This document shows positions 10,490 to 19,950 of a stretch of 64,000 nucleotides of DNA, in pieces. Where the stretch lies: NCBI GenBank assembly GCA_002439585.1, contig DJOF01000023.1:62001-126000 (forward strand), given 5' to 3'. Position 1 is the first letter of the stretch, and the number at the start of each line of letters is the position of its first letter. This DNA is from Bacteroidales bacterium UBA6445. Lineage in GTDB: Bacteria > Bacteroidota > Bacteroidia > Bacteroidales > UBA932. The position numbers were made by a program, and so were the translations under genes. The notes beneath the pieces were generated by a model. The model was not told where the DNA came from. It saw only the letters and a program-made list of their open reading frames with translations, and ran no database searches.

Positions 10490-11470
10490 TTAGGATTTTT
10501 CCGAGACATTTTCAAGATAGACAAAAATTCTTTGAGGGTCGGCATCCTTGAATATCACTTTCTTGTTACGATCAAGAAGATACAGAGAAGGAATAGCCCT
10601 CACATTGTATGTAAGATCAGTCCTTATCGTATAAGTATAGTCATAACCACAGATCCATTCTTTGGGATACTCTGATGAATACTGCTTCCATTTGTCAATC
10701 TCCAGATCGATATACAGATCGACAACCTTAAGCCTGCCGGAGTCTTCAAGCTTAGATATCAAGCGGGAGGACAAAATATTGCCTGTAATCTCTTTGCAAG
10801 CGGGGCAACCCGGATTGGAGAAGAAGAGAAGCAGATACTCGGCATCTACGCCATAAAGCGTCCGCCTTCTGCCCTTCGTATCTTCGAACCTTATATCAGC
10901 GGCCTTGGTACCAACTCTGTTAAGAGCACACATGTCAGCCTCATATGCATAAGACAGCCGGTTTTCCTCAGGCAGCAGGGGAGTCTTGGCCAATCCTTCC
11001 GCGAAAGGGAGGTAGAATTCCTCATTACGGGCAGGAGAATTTGCATCGTACCAGTATTTGCGTGCAAGAGCCGTAATGGTTGCGAATGTATTGGAAGCAG
11101 TATCCTTGATTGCAGCCTTCTCCATTGAAGCATAAAAATCCCGCACTATTGTATAATACTTGCTCGGAGCAGTCTCCCACAAAAGTGTAGTATACAGGCC
11201 AAACTGCTGCTCAACTACTTCCTTGTCTATGCTTTCCATATAGGAAGAATCGCATCTTCCACCGGAGAGTGCAAGCACATTGTCCCAAAAATGAACTATC
11301 ACATAATCCATCCTGTCGGCACTGTCATCCACCATGGCCGGCACCTGGACTGAAGGGAAGTCCAAAGGCTTGAAAGACGGAGTCTTTGCTGCGTTACGAC
11401 CACTTTTGCAAGCGGAAAATCCTGCAGCAAATGCCACGACAAGAGTCACAAGGTACGCTATCTTACGCAT
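10490..11470 (-). CDS. DUF5106 thioredoxin-like lipoprotein
   Basis: A 326-residue predicted lipoprotein: the signal sequence ends in a lipobox (FSACK, Cys about residue 21). An N-terminal helical domain (about 45-190) of the DUF5106 type precedes a thioredoxin-like fold with a CPAC redox motif (FFSNPGCPACKE, about residue 221) and a cis-Pro loop (VRAIPSLYLLD). Related Bacteroidetes proteins are envelope thiol-disulfide oxidoreductases, but the substrate is unknown. Its ATG overlaps the end of the Na/Pi symporter gene by 8 bp, and galM starts 39 bp downstream. Confidence 0.85.
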   Translation of the reverse strand: MRKIAYLVTLVVAFAAGFSACKSGRNAAKTPSFKPLDFPSVQVPAMVDDSADRMDYVIVHFWDNVLALSGGRCDSSYMESIDKEVVEQQFGLYTTLLWETAPSKYYTIVRDFYASMEKAAIKDTASNTFATITALARKYWYDANSPARNEEFYLPFAEGLAKTPLLPEENRLSYAYEADMCALNRVGTKAADIRFEDTKGRRRTLYGVDAEYLLLFFSNPGCPACKEITGNILSSRLISKLEDSGRLKVVDLYIDLEIDKWKQYSSEYPKEWICGYDYTYTIRTDLTYNVRAIPSLYLLDRNKKVIFKDADPQRIFVYLENVSEKS

Positions 11471-13190
11471 TTTCTCCTATTTTGGCCTGTGAGATATTGA
11501 TGATGAAATCACCCATTTTCTCAAGTTCGGCAATAATGTCCATATAGAAGACTCCTGTTTGGTATTTATAGTCAGGGTCTTCTTCTATATTGACAATGTG
11601 CTCTTCTCTGAGGGCATTGCGGCACTCGTTGATATTGTATTCTGCATCTTGCGCGTTTGTAATATCCTTAAGTGCAGTATATGGAGCTTTAAGATTATCT
11701 ATCATCGCCTTGAACGCCTCGTCTATAAGGTCGCACATACGTCCTATACGCTTCAGCTGCTCGGCATCGAAGACAGCGTCATGTTCGTTGCGTCTTGCAA
11801 GAATACGTCCTATGGCGTCTCCTGAATCACCGAGACTCTCAAGCTCTCCAATGATCTTGTACATGCCTTTTATCCTCCTTGCAGAAGTCTCCGATATCTC
11901 TCCTTTGGATACTTCGTTAAGATAGTCGGCTATCTCGAACTCTATCCTGTCGGTAACTCCTTCGTATTCTATCAGCTTCTCCCTCAGATCATTGAATTTA
12001 TTGCCATCGGTCTCTCCGACAGCCTGTCTCATATACTGGAAATCTTTGTAGCATATATCAGCGAAATGCACTATCTCCTCCTCTGCCTCATCAAGGGAAA
12101 GTTCTGCTGTGGATAGGGGACCTCCCTGAATATATTTCAGCCGATATACCTCTTCTTCTCCGCTCGGAATACGGACTAACATATTGACAAGTTTCTCGAT
12201 CTGCGGTACGAACCAGATGAGGATCATCGTGTTAATCACATTGAAAATAGTATGCAGTGCACATACGCCATAGAGGACGGCAACACTTATTGCGGGATTA
12301 GTATCTATCGCGGTAAGGTCAGCAGTGGTCGGGTTGGGGAAACCGAGAACCTCCACTATATGTCCGATAACCCAAAGGAAAGGATGGAATATCAGCAATA
12401 CCCACACGACTCCAAATACATTGAATACGGTATGGGCAAGAGCGGCTCTTTTGGCCGAATGATTAGCTACGGAAGCCGCTATATTGGCAGTTATAGTAGT
12501 GCCTATATTCTCTCCGAGTACCATTGCAGCCGCCATGTCAAAGCCTATCCAACCATTTGACACAAATACCATAGTAAGAGCCATCGTTGCACTGGAGGCC
12601 TGTAGAATAATTGTAAGGAGTGTGCCTATAGCTAAAAATATAAGTACCGATCCGAATCCGTATCCCGTCATGTTCTGGACAAAAGACAATGCTTCCGGAT
12701 GTTCGTCAAGATTAGGAACAGAGGCTTTTAGGGCTGCCAGTCCCATGATCAATATGGCAAATCCTATGATACACTGTCCGATGCTTCTGTTGTGGCTCTT
12801 CTTTGACATAGTGAGCACAAAGCCCAACGCAATCACAGGTATTGCAGCTACACTGATGTCAAAACTGAATCCAAACAGGGCGATAAACCAGGCTGTAAAC
12901 GTGGTACCGATATTTGCTCCCATTATCACGCCTATGGCATTGGCAAGTGACAGAAGCCCGGCATTGACCATGCTTACTACCATGACAGTAGTTCCGCTGG
13001 AAGACTGGATAAGGATTGTGATAATGACGCCTGTAAGTACTCGCTTGAATGGTGTGGATGTCATCGCGGCGAGAAAAGAGCGCAACTTATCTCCTGCCGC
13101 TTTCTGAAGACCTTCACTCATTAGAGTCATGCCGTATAAGAACATCGCCAAGGCTCCGAGCAGCGTGAGGATCTGTAGAACTGCCTGCAT
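11463..13190 (-). CDS. Na/Pi cotransporter with C-terminal PhoU-like domain
   Basis: A sodium-dependent phosphate importer of the NptA/PNaS family (575 residues). The two inverted transport repeats are recognisable by their QSSS/QASS motifs: QSSSGTTVMVVSMVNAGLLS with GANIGTT, and QASSATMALTMVFVSN with GENIGTT. About nine membrane helices fill residues 1-335. The last 200 residues are helical and PhoU-like, probably regulatory. It is the first gene of the minus-strand run that continues into DUF5106, galM, thyA, folA and the SNF symporter. A -7-like box lies just upstream (13215-13222). Confidence 0.93.
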   Translation of the reverse strand: MQAVLQILTLLGALAMFLYGMTLMSEGLQKAAGDKLRSFLAAMTSTPFKRVLTGVIITILIQSSSGTTVMVVSMVNAGLLSLANAIGVIMGANIGTTFTAWFIALFGFSFDISVAAIPVIALGFVLTMSKKSHNRSIGQCIIGFAILIMGLAALKASVPNLDEHPEALSFVQNMTGYGFGSVLIFLAIGTLLTIILQASSATMALTMVFVSNGWIGFDMAAAMVLGENIGTTITANIAASVANHSAKRAALAHTVFNVFGVVWVLLIFHPFLWVIGHIVEVLGFPNPTTADLTAIDTNPAISVAVLYGVCALHTIFNVINTMILIWFVPQIEKLVNMLVRIPSGEEEVYRLKYIQGGPLSTAELSLDEAEEEIVHFADICYKDFQYMRQAVGETDGNKFNDLREKLIEYEGVTDRIEFEIADYLNEVSKGEISETSARRIKGMYKIIGELESLGDSGDAIGRILARRNEHDAVFDAEQLKRIGRMCDLIDEAFKAMIDNLKAPYTALKDITNAQDAEYNINECRNALREEHIVNIEEDPDYKYQTGVFYMDIIAELEKMGDFIINISQAKIGENA

Positions 13191-13214
13191 AAACTAATTT
13201 ATTCCTAATTTCTG

Positions 13215-13222
13215 CAAAATTA
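13215..13222 (-). promoter_or_regulatory. -7 box of the Na/Pi symporter run
   Basis: The minus strand reads TAATTTTG, a match to TAnnTTTG, 25 bp before the ATG at 13190. No -33 TTTG is found at 19 nt; the upstream side is occupied by the repeat element starting at 13246. Confidence 0.4.
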
Positions 13223-13245
13223 TAAAAATTTGTTAGATTTGCTTT

Positions 13246-13354
13246 TAGTAGTTGTTTTGAAATAGTTCTAGAATTTTAAGAAGAAAATGGCCTGAAAGGA
13301 CCATATAAGAGAAGAGATGTATCATTTCAAAACAGCTACTAGTAGCTGTTTTGA
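13246..13354. repeat. MITE-like dispersed repeat, copy A
   Basis: The shortest copy of the family also found at 45.1, 55.8 and 60.1 kb. An 18-bp arm at 13246-13263 is inverted at 13324-13341 with one mismatch. Inside is the family core (AAAATGGCC, GGACCATA, AAGAGAAGAGA, TTTCAAAACAGCT). It lacks about 50 bp of central sequence present in copies B and C. The right end is a perfect 28-bp palindrome (13327-13354) followed by TTTTTT, which looks like a terminator even though it lies between two divergent genes. Confidence 0.7.
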
Positions 13355-13439
13355 TTTTTTGTCCTATAGTATACAGATTGTTTGATGACGACAAGTAGTC
13401 ATCAATATTTCCATAATCGCATTAATTCTGAAGTTTCAA

Positions 13440-16400
13440 TTGAAAAAAGCACATTTCGCAACAGCCTGCCTGCATGCCGTTGCTTCGACCGTCATCCTGC
13501 TCCTTGCTTCTTCAATAGTCTGCAATGCCCAGTTCTCAACCAATGGGTACGACCAGGCAAGAATCAAGTGGTACAGTGTGGATTTTCCTTCATACACTAT
13601 CATTTATCCGGAGAATTGCGACTCTCTTGCTTTTTCCTACGGAAAGGAATTGGAGAGATATCGCGTTGCCGAAGGTATAAGCAGCGGCCTCGTTCCCGGC
13701 ATATACAATGCAAGACGGACACCTGTCATACTTCATACATGCTATGGACTGTCCAACGGCTCTGTAACCTGGGCTCCGAGGAGAATTGACCTATACACTT
13801 TGCCTCAAGCATATGATCCGGAACCGATGCCCTGGATACAGAATCTGGCAGTCCATGAAAGCCGTCATATGGCGCAGATGCAGTTCGGATACAGAGGCCC
13901 ACTCAAAGTACTTACATGGCTGCTCGGTGACATGGCACAAGGAGCATACTCAGCAATATGGCCAAATACATGGCTGCTCGAAGGAGATGCCGTTACAGCC
14001 GAGACGGCCCTTACAAAGGCTGGAAGGGGAAGGTCAGCAGACTTTCTCGAATATTACAAGACAGCATTTGACGAAGGTGATACAAGAGACTGGTATCGAT
14101 GGAGATACGGCTCATTCCGCCACTATACGCCAGATCATTATGCCTTGGGTTATATGACTGTAGCTGGGGCAAGATACGTGTACAGAGACACGCTGTTTAC
14201 CAAGCGGTATTTCGACAGGCTTGCAACCAATCCTTTCAGATTCTGGAATACTCAAAAAACCTTACGAGAAGCCTCTGGGCAAGGTTTCAGTGACTCATTC
14301 CGCACGATAAGGGAGACCTTCCATTCCATATGGGAAGAGGATGTAAGGAAGAGGGGAGAAGAGACTTCTTATGACTTCATGGAAGACACTGATAGTTGGT
14401 ATTCTGAGCCTTACGGCATTGTAGAGACAGAGGGCAAGATATACGCGGTCATTTCTGGGCTAAGGGAAAGCCCTGTCTTGTCTATATACGATTCTACAAG
14501 CCGGAGATTCAAGGAGATACGTCCTTTTGCCGAAGGAACGAGCCGTCTAAGAGCATCTAACCGAAGGCTTTGGTGGAGCGAGGGTATACCAGACCTCAGA
14601 TGGTCGCTTAAAATGACTTCCAGGATAAGGTGTTATGATACAGTGACCGGTAAAATCACAACTCTTACAAAGTCCGGAAGAATGTTCAATCCTTATCCGT
14701 CTGAAGACGGGAAGAAGGTCGCGGCTATATCCCTGCCTTATGAAGGAGGAAGTGAGGCTGTTGTCATCAGCACCTTAGACGGAAAGGTCTTGGCAAGGCG
14801 GACAATGCCAGACTCTCTACAGGCTGCTGAAATCTGTCTGATGGGCGACGAGGCTGTCATTCTCGGCATATCAAATGGAGGCTCTGCCCTATATAGACTA
14901 AAGTCGGACTTGTCTGGGGAGCTTATACCCGTCACAGAGCCACTGCCCATAAGCATCCGCAATCTACAATACTCGGATGGAGCGGTTTATTTCACATGTG
15001 ACCGAAACGGCAACAACGAATTGTACTGCACACGACCAGGTTCAGTGGAGATCAGACAAGTAACGTCCCTAAGACATGGAGGAGACGAATTCTTCATGGG
15101 TAAAGACAGGGTATATTTCACTGTCTTGAAGGCGGATGACAGGCTACTGTGTTCTGCTTCCTGCATTTCTCCATGGGAAGTTGATTTTTCCAGCATTCAC
15201 AGATACAAGGTTGCCGAGACACTTTCCTCTCAGGAGAAAGCGGCCGCACTGAAGGTCGGGATAAAGTGGCCTGAACACACCGATACTGAGACAATACGTT
15301 CGACACCAGAGCGATACAGGAAGATACCTCATATATTCAGATTTCACTCCTGGGCTCCGGTATATTTCGACTATGACAACATAAGCTCTCTTGGAGGGGA
15401 CACAGACCTTGACAAGATTGCGACTGCCGGGGCTACGGCTCTATTCCAAAACAGTCTCGGAACTGCTTGGGGTTCAGTAGGATATTCTTTCCATTCAGAT
15501 CCTTACTACTATCTCACTGGCAGGAAATCAAGGCACTCCGGACACTTCCGATTCAACTACAGTGGACTCTATCCTGTATTTTCGTTATCGGCAGACATAG
15601 GGGAGAGGAATGCCATACAATATGCAAGGACTCATATACAGACCAGATCTTCTACTGAAAGGATTGAAGGCTATCTCTTGGACAGTCCTCTCGTGAAAAT
15701 AGATGCCAATGTATATATACCCTTCAACTTCTCTTCATCTGGCTGGCAACGAGGAATGATTCCTATGGTATCTTATTCATTCACCAACGACAGATTTGAC
15801 AAGAGTATCTATGCTCGGATATATGAGGCTCCGGAATACAAGAAAGCCAAGGAATATATAGTATCTGAAGGCTCTACGGTCTTTATGCAGAGGCTTCAGA
15901 CATCACTGCGTGGCTATATCTTACGCCCTACGGCATCGTCGTCTGTCTATCCGAGATTTGGAATCGGGGCGGAAGCAGGTTATTCCACAAGGCTTGAGAC
16001 TGATGAGATATACTCTGCTGCGGCATATCTGTATACTTATGGTTATCTGCCAGGAATTACTCGCAATCAGGGTCTGAAGATAACAGCAAGAGGACAACAT
16101 CAATTTGAAGCCTGGAGAGGGGAGAGTGCCATCAGTGTGACCCCAAGAGGTTTCGGAGGAAGCCTTGCAAGTTCATTTATCCGCAATTTCGCGAATAACC
16201 AACTTCTCTTCACTGCCGATTACGGCATCCCGATCTATGTCGGTGATATCTCCTGCTTCAGTCCGTTTTTCTACATACGGAATTTCGAGATTATCCCACA
16301 TTTCGACTACACAATGTTCTCTTTAGACAGGAAATTAACTTCCGGAGGGCTTTATAGTGCTGGAGCTACACTTACAGCCGTCATGGCAAATCTCTTATGG

Positions 16401-16529
16401 ATTCCGTATGACACTCGGATAGGAGTACGATTTGGCTGCAATGGAGGAAAGACATACGAAACTCTGAGCAAGGCAGGTGGTCATCCGGATCGCTTCTACG
16501 TAGAGGCCGTATTCAGCATTGATCTGTAG
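13440..16529 (+). CDS. Outer-membrane-type protein: HExxH peptidase-like domain, beta-propeller and C-terminal barrel
   Basis: A 1029-residue exported protein. A signal peptide (MKKAHFATACLHAV..., cleavage near residue 30 after CNA) precedes a domain with HESRH at about 139-143, fitting the zincin motif HExxH. A downstream LLEGDAV near 179 could supply the third ligand, so a gluzincin peptidase (MA clan) is inferred. Residues about 330-600 contain TolB-like propeller segments (MFNPYPSEDGKKVAAISLPY). The last 350 residues are Tyr-rich alternating strands ending YVEAVFSIDL, consistent with an outer-membrane barrel. No ATG or GTG exists in frame between the upstream stop (13386) and the signal peptide, so TTG at 13440 is the probable start. 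Peptidase activity is not proven. Confidence 0.8.
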   Translation: MKKAHFATACLHAVASTVILLLASSIVCNAQFSTNGYDQARIKWYSVDFPSYTIIYPENCDSLAFSYGKELERYRVAEGISSGLVPGIYNARRTPVILHTCYGLSNGSVTWAPRRIDLYTLPQAYDPEPMPWIQNLAVHESRHMAQMQFGYRGPLKVLTWLLGDMAQGAYSAIWPNTWLLEGDAVTAETALTKAGRGRSADFLEYYKTAFDEGDTRDWYRWRYGSFRHYTPDHYALGYMTVAGARYVYRDTLFTKRYFDRLATNPFRFWNTQKTLREASGQGFSDSFRTIRETFHSIWEEDVRKRGEETSYDFMEDTDSWYSEPYGIVETEGKIYAVISGLRESPVLSIYDSTSRRFKEIRPFAEGTSRLRASNRRLWWSEGIPDLRWSLKMTSRIRCYDTVTGKITTLTKSGRMFNPYPSEDGKKVAAISLPYEGGSEAVVISTLDGKVLARRTMPDSLQAAEICLMGDEAVILGISNGGSALYRLKSDLSGELIPVTEPLPISIRNLQYSDGAVYFTCDRNGNNELYCTRPGSVEIRQVTSLRHGGDEFFMGKDRVYFTVLKADDRLLCSASCISPWEVDFSSIHRYKVAETLSSQEKAAALKVGIKWPEHTDTETIRSTPERYRKIPHIFRFHSWAPVYFDYDNISSLGGDTDLDKIATAGATALFQNSLGTAWGSVGYSFHSDPYYYLTGRKSRHSGHFRFNYSGLYPVFSLSADIGERNAIQYARTHIQTRSSTERIEGYLLDSPLVKIDANVYIPFNFSSSGWQRGMIPMVSYSFTNDRFDKSIYARIYEAPEYKKAKEYIVSEGSTVFMQRLQTSLRGYILRPTASSSVYPRFGIGAEAGYSTRLETDEIYSAAAYLYTYGYLPGITRNQGLKITARGQHQFEAWRGESAISVTPRGFGGSLASSFIRNFANNQLLFTADYGIPIYVGDISCFSPFFYIRNFEIIPHFDYTMFSLDRKLTSGGLYSAGATLTAVMANLLWIPYDTRIGVRFGCNGGKTYETLSKAGGHPDRFYVEAVFSIDL

Positions 16530-16622
16530 AAATGAAATGCTAAGTCCGGCCTTGTACACCAGTCATAACCGCATTGCCGCTACTCTGGTTGCCGAATGGG
16601 ATAGACAAGCGCAGAGAGACAA

Positions 16623-17864
16623 CTAACCTATTGCCGGCTTTATGAGGCCGAATATTACATATGCTACTATCAAGGTGACTATCACGTTGAACGTCTGGGC
16701 TGTAAGGAAAACCTTCAGCGGAGTCCTGTTCTCTTTGCCAAGTATATCCTTGAGCCTTGTCTCAAGACCTATACATACGAAAGCCATGCTGAAAAGTGTG
16801 GTCTGGAAACCTTTGGTAACCTTGCCCACAGTCTTTGCCATATCCGGTGCAAGAAGGAAACTGAATACGAGAGAGGCAGCAATCATTCCTATAACGAATT
16901 TAGGGAATCTGTCCCATATAAGCCCTGCAGTGGGACGTTCCTGGGTAGTATTACCCCTATAGGCCCACATCATGGATATGATGAAAGCAGCAAGTCCGAG
17001 AAGGACATTTTGGGACGACTTGACGATGATTGCCGTTTTTGCCGCTTCTTCAGCCTTGACAAGAGTTCCTGCAGCGGCAACAGCCCCAGTTGTGTCGATC
17101 GTACCTCCTATCCAGGCTCCGGCAACCTCAGGACTTAGATTCATAAGAGCAGATAGCCATGGAAGCAAGTACATCATAGGGATAGCTATGATAAGCACGA
17201 GAGAGACGACATAGGAGAGCTTCTTACTGTCTCCTTTAATGACTCCGCATGTGGCAATAGCAGCAGACACTCCGCATATTGAGACAGCGCTTGAAAGCAT
17301 CGTGCCCATCTCTGGGTCAACATTCATCTTACGACCTACCCACCAGCAGAAATACCATACTGAGAACACGACTACAAGAGACTGAGCCAGACCGTATACC
17401 CCAGATTTCATCATTTCACCGAAAAGGATTGTCGAACCGAGGCAGATAATGCCGATCTTGATATAAAACTCACTGTTGACGGCTTTCTTGAGGAAGGACG
17501 GAAGTGTGAAACAATTGTTGAGAATCAGTCCGTATATTACTGCAAAAAATACTGGCTCAAAACCGCTTTTCTTGATAAACGGTATGTTGGCCGTAAGCTG
17601 GGCCAAGAGCGTTATCACGAATATGAACAGAAGAGAGACAACTGTTCCTTTCAGAGGGGCTCTCAATGCCGCCATAGTTACATAGGTCATCAGCAGCACG
17701 AATACAAACATATAGGCTGCATTGATCCAGTCAGCCCCAGATGCAAGCGTTTTGGGCAATACAGGCATTGCCTTCGGAAAAATGCAGGCTAGAGCAAGCA
17801 CAATAGCACCGACAAAGACTATAATCCAATCTTCTGATGTGAACTGTTTAAGCCATGATTTCAT
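16623..17864 (-). CDS. YeiH/UPF0324-family putative sulfate exporter
   Basis: A 413-residue membrane protein of the Cons_hypoth698 (YeiH) family with about 11 hydrophobic helices. Family landmarks include the glycine-rich GVSAAIATCGVIKGDSKK region and GGTIDTTGAVAAAGTLV. The sulfate exporter name comes from weak literature on distant relatives, so the substrate should be regarded as unknown. The gene is monocistronic between two plus-strand genes; a -7 box lies at 17919-17926. Confidence 0.88.
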   Translation of the reverse strand: MKSWLKQFTSEDWIIVFVGAIVLALACIFPKAMPVLPKTLASGADWINAAYMFVFVLLMTYVTMAALRAPLKGTVVSLLFIFVITLLAQLTANIPFIKKSGFEPVFFAVIYGLILNNCFTLPSFLKKAVNSEFYIKIGIICLGSTILFGEMMKSGVYGLAQSLVVVFSVWYFCWWVGRKMNVDPEMGTMLSSAVSICGVSAAIATCGVIKGDSKKLSYVVSLVLIIAIPMMYLLPWLSALMNLSPEVAGAWIGGTIDTTGAVAAAGTLVKAEEAAKTAIIVKSSQNVLLGLAAFIISMMWAYRGNTTQERPTAGLIWDRFPKFVIGMIAASLVFSFLLAPDMAKTVGKVTKGFQTTLFSMAFVCIGLETRLKDILGKENRTPLKVFLTAQTFNVIVTLIVAYVIFGLIKPAIG

Positions 17865-17918
17865 ATTATGGTTTGGTTTTGTATACGACTGTTGGTCTTA
17901 TCATAATGATTTCGCGTG

Positions 17919-17926
17919 CAAAGATA
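17919..17926 (-). promoter_or_regulatory. -7 box of the YeiH-family gene
   Basis: The minus strand reads TATCTTTG, a match to the Bacteroidetes -7 consensus, 55 bp before the ATG at 17864. No TTTG at the -33 position. Confidence 0.4.
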
Positions 17927-17946
17927 CTAATTCAAGATAAATTGTC

Positions 17947-17954
17947 TATGTTTG
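17947..17954 (+). promoter_or_regulatory. -7 box of the CpXC gene
   Basis: TATGTTTG fits TAnnTTTG and lies 21 bp before the ATG at 17976, back to back with the YeiH promoter. Confidence 0.35.
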
Positions 17955-17975
17955 TACTAAAGATCTGAAAGTTAT

Positions 17976-18647
17976 ATGGCTGAAATCCTGCAGAAATGCC
18001 CTCATTGCAGACATGAAGAGAAAATACAGGCATACCCTGGCATAAATGTATCATCAAATCCTGAACTCAAGGACAAAGTCAAAGACGGCTCACTTTTCTT
18101 GTGGAAATGCAGCAACTGTGGGGCATCCAACCTCGCTGTATACCAAAGTGTCTACCATGATCCGTCCGAACGTCTGCTTGTCTGGCTTGCCCCGGCAGAA
18201 TCCGGTGGAGAGGCAGACTCTGCTGCAAGCTCAATAGCTCGGCAGCTCGATACTCCTGAAGGAAGGAGGATTCTCGATGGCTATGCATTGAGGAAAGTGA
18301 CCAAGGCCGGAGATCTTATGGAGAAAGTTCGGATATTTGACTGCGGATTGGATGACGTTGCCATGGAGATGTGCAAATACGTGATGCGCATGGAGATGGC
18401 GGAGAAAGAATCCGATAGAGATAAAGCAGCGGCAATCCTTGCTCTCGACCTCAAATTCGTCAAGACAGAAGGGGCTGACAATGACTTGATTTTTACCTAC
18501 CCTGACAATGGATCAATGACATGTATCAAGGCAGGATTCAACGTATACGAAGACTGTCGCGGGATAGTACAAAGAAATCCCGATATCAGACCGACACCGG
18601 GATTTGCTATCGTGGACGCTCAATGGCTGTCCTCTAAAATCAGATAA
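17976..18647 (+). CDS. CpXC-domain protein
   Basis: A 223-residue cytosolic protein that starts with a CpXC zinc-ribbon-like domain: KCPHCRHEEK at residues 7-16 and KCSNCGASN around 43-51, giving two CxxC pairs. The rest is mixed alpha/beta with no recognisable catalytic motif. The function of CpXC proteins is unknown. There is no signal peptide. It ends 25 bp from the convergent galK stop. Confidence 0.75.
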   Translation: MAEILQKCPHCRHEEKIQAYPGINVSSNPELKDKVKDGSLFLWKCSNCGASNLAVYQSVYHDPSERLLVWLAPAESGGEADSAASSIARQLDTPEGRRILDGYALRKVTKAGDLMEKVRIFDCGLDDVAMEMCKYVMRMEMAEKESDRDKAAAILALDLKFVKTEGADNDLIFTYPDNGSMTCIKAGFNVYEDCRGIVQRNPDIRPTPGFAIVDAQWLSSKIR

Positions 18648-18671
18648 AGTCTTATAGCATATCAGCAAGGC

Positions 18672-19823
18672 TTATTCTATACGCCTTGCACCATCGCTTA
18701 TATTGACTTCATATATCTTAGGAGCATGGCCGAACTTGGCAGTAAACTGCTCTATGGCCGTATTGATGAAATTGTCGTGGACCTCATCCTTTACAAGGTT
18801 GATCGTACAACCTCCGAATCCGCCTCCCATAACACGTGAGCCTGTAACATCACATTTGCGGGCTAGGTTGTTAAGGAAATCCAACTCTTCGCAGCTAACC
18901 TCATATAGATGGCTAAGCCCGAAATGAGTCTGATACATCATCTCTCCGACAGTCACATAGTCACCTCTCTCAAGGGCATCACACACATCAAGTACTCTCT
19001 GTACCTCACCTATAACATACTCTGCTCGTATGAAATCCTCTCCGGATACCTCTGAACGCACTTCCTCAAGCCAAACCCTCTTGGCATCGCTAAGGAACTC
19101 TACGTCCGGATGTCTCTTCTTGATGGCGGCACATACATTCTCGCAAGACTGTCTTCTCTTGTTGTAGGCTGAAGATGCCAACTCATGCTTCACACAGGAA
19201 TCTACCAATACCAGCTTGTATCCTACTGGATCAAAGGGGAAATATTTGTATTCCAAAGTCTTGCAGTTAAGCCTTATAAGACTGCCCTTCTTGCCGAATA
19301 CAGATGCGAACTGATCCATGATACCGCAGTTGACTCCGCAATAGTTGTGCTCTGTAGACTGTCCGATCTTAGCCAACTCAAACTTATCTATCTGATTGTT
19401 AAACAAATAGTTCAGAGCATACGCGAATACACTCTCCAATGCAGCCGATGAAGAAAGTCCGGCTCCGAGAGGTACGTCTCCGGCAAATACTGTATCGAAG
19501 CCCTCTACCTTGCCTCCTCGCTTGATGGTCTCACGACAAACACCGAATATATAGTGTGCCCAGCTCTGCTGAGGTTTGTCTTCCTCATTTAGGCCAAACT
19601 CCACATACTCATCATAGTCTAGAGAATATGCATGAACTTTGTCAGTGCCGTTAACCTTAATCTCGGCGATAATGCATTTGTCTATCGCTCCTGGAAACAC
19701 ATAACCCCCATTGTAGTCGGTATGCTCACCTATAAGATTGATACGTCCAGCTGAAGCGAAAAGTTCTCCTTCTGTCCCGTACAGAATCTGGAACTTATTC
19801 TTAATTTTGGATTTTATCTCCAT
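18672..19823 (-). CDS. galK: Galactokinase
   Basis: Phosphorylates alpha-D-galactose to galactose-1-phosphate (Leloir pathway), downstream of the GalM mutarotase at 9.4-10.5 kb. The 383-residue GHMP kinase has the galactokinase signature GRINLIGEHTDYNGGYVFPG near residue 27, the ATP-binding motif PLGAGLSSSAALE near 118, the catalytic Asp region CGIMDQFAS near 169, and the third motif GSRVMGGGFGGC near 327. No galT or galE is nearby. It is transcribed alone, with a probable promoter at 19921-19928. Confidence 0.97.
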   Translation of the reverse strand: MEIKSKIKNKFQILYGTEGELFASAGRINLIGEHTDYNGGYVFPGAIDKCIIAEIKVNGTDKVHAYSLDYDEYVEFGLNEEDKPQQSWAHYIFGVCRETIKRGGKVEGFDTVFAGDVPLGAGLSSSAALESVFAYALNYLFNNQIDKFELAKIGQSTEHNYCGVNCGIMDQFASVFGKKGSLIRLNCKTLEYKYFPFDPVGYKLVLVDSCVKHELASSAYNKRRQSCENVCAAIKKRHPDVEFLSDAKRVWLEEVRSEVSGEDFIRAEYVIGEVQRVLDVCDALERGDYVTVGEMMYQTHFGLSHLYEVSCEELDFLNNLARKCDVTGSRVMGGGFGGCTINLVKDEVHDNFINTAIEQFTAKFGHAPKIYEVNISDGARRIE

Positions 19824-19920
19824 AATCGAATGTGGTTTATTTAATTTTATTTAGTTCACATCTTGTAGAAAACACCCTCAAGGACGACACTACGGATAGA
19901 CATCGACGGCAAGAGCACTA

Positions 19921-19950
19921 CAAATTTAATATTTTTTTTCAACTGACAAT
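19921..19950 (-). promoter_or_regulatory. galK: galK promoter candidate
   Basis: The minus strand has TAAATTTG (19921-19928), a -7 match, and ATTG at 19947-19950, 18 nt upstream, which could act as a -33 box. The boxes overlap the 3' end of the upstream endonuclease-fold gene (stop at 19926). The leader would be about 95 nt. Confidence 0.4.

Noticed and set aside
13382..13789. 135-codon frame overlapping the start of the HExxH protein
   Set aside because: It runs in another frame across a clear signal peptide and conserved domain, with implausible Arg/His/Cys-rich composition.
16530..16622. Possible hairpin between the HExxH protein gene and the YeiH-family gene
   Set aside because: Only short, interrupted pairing and no T-run; not supportable as a terminator.
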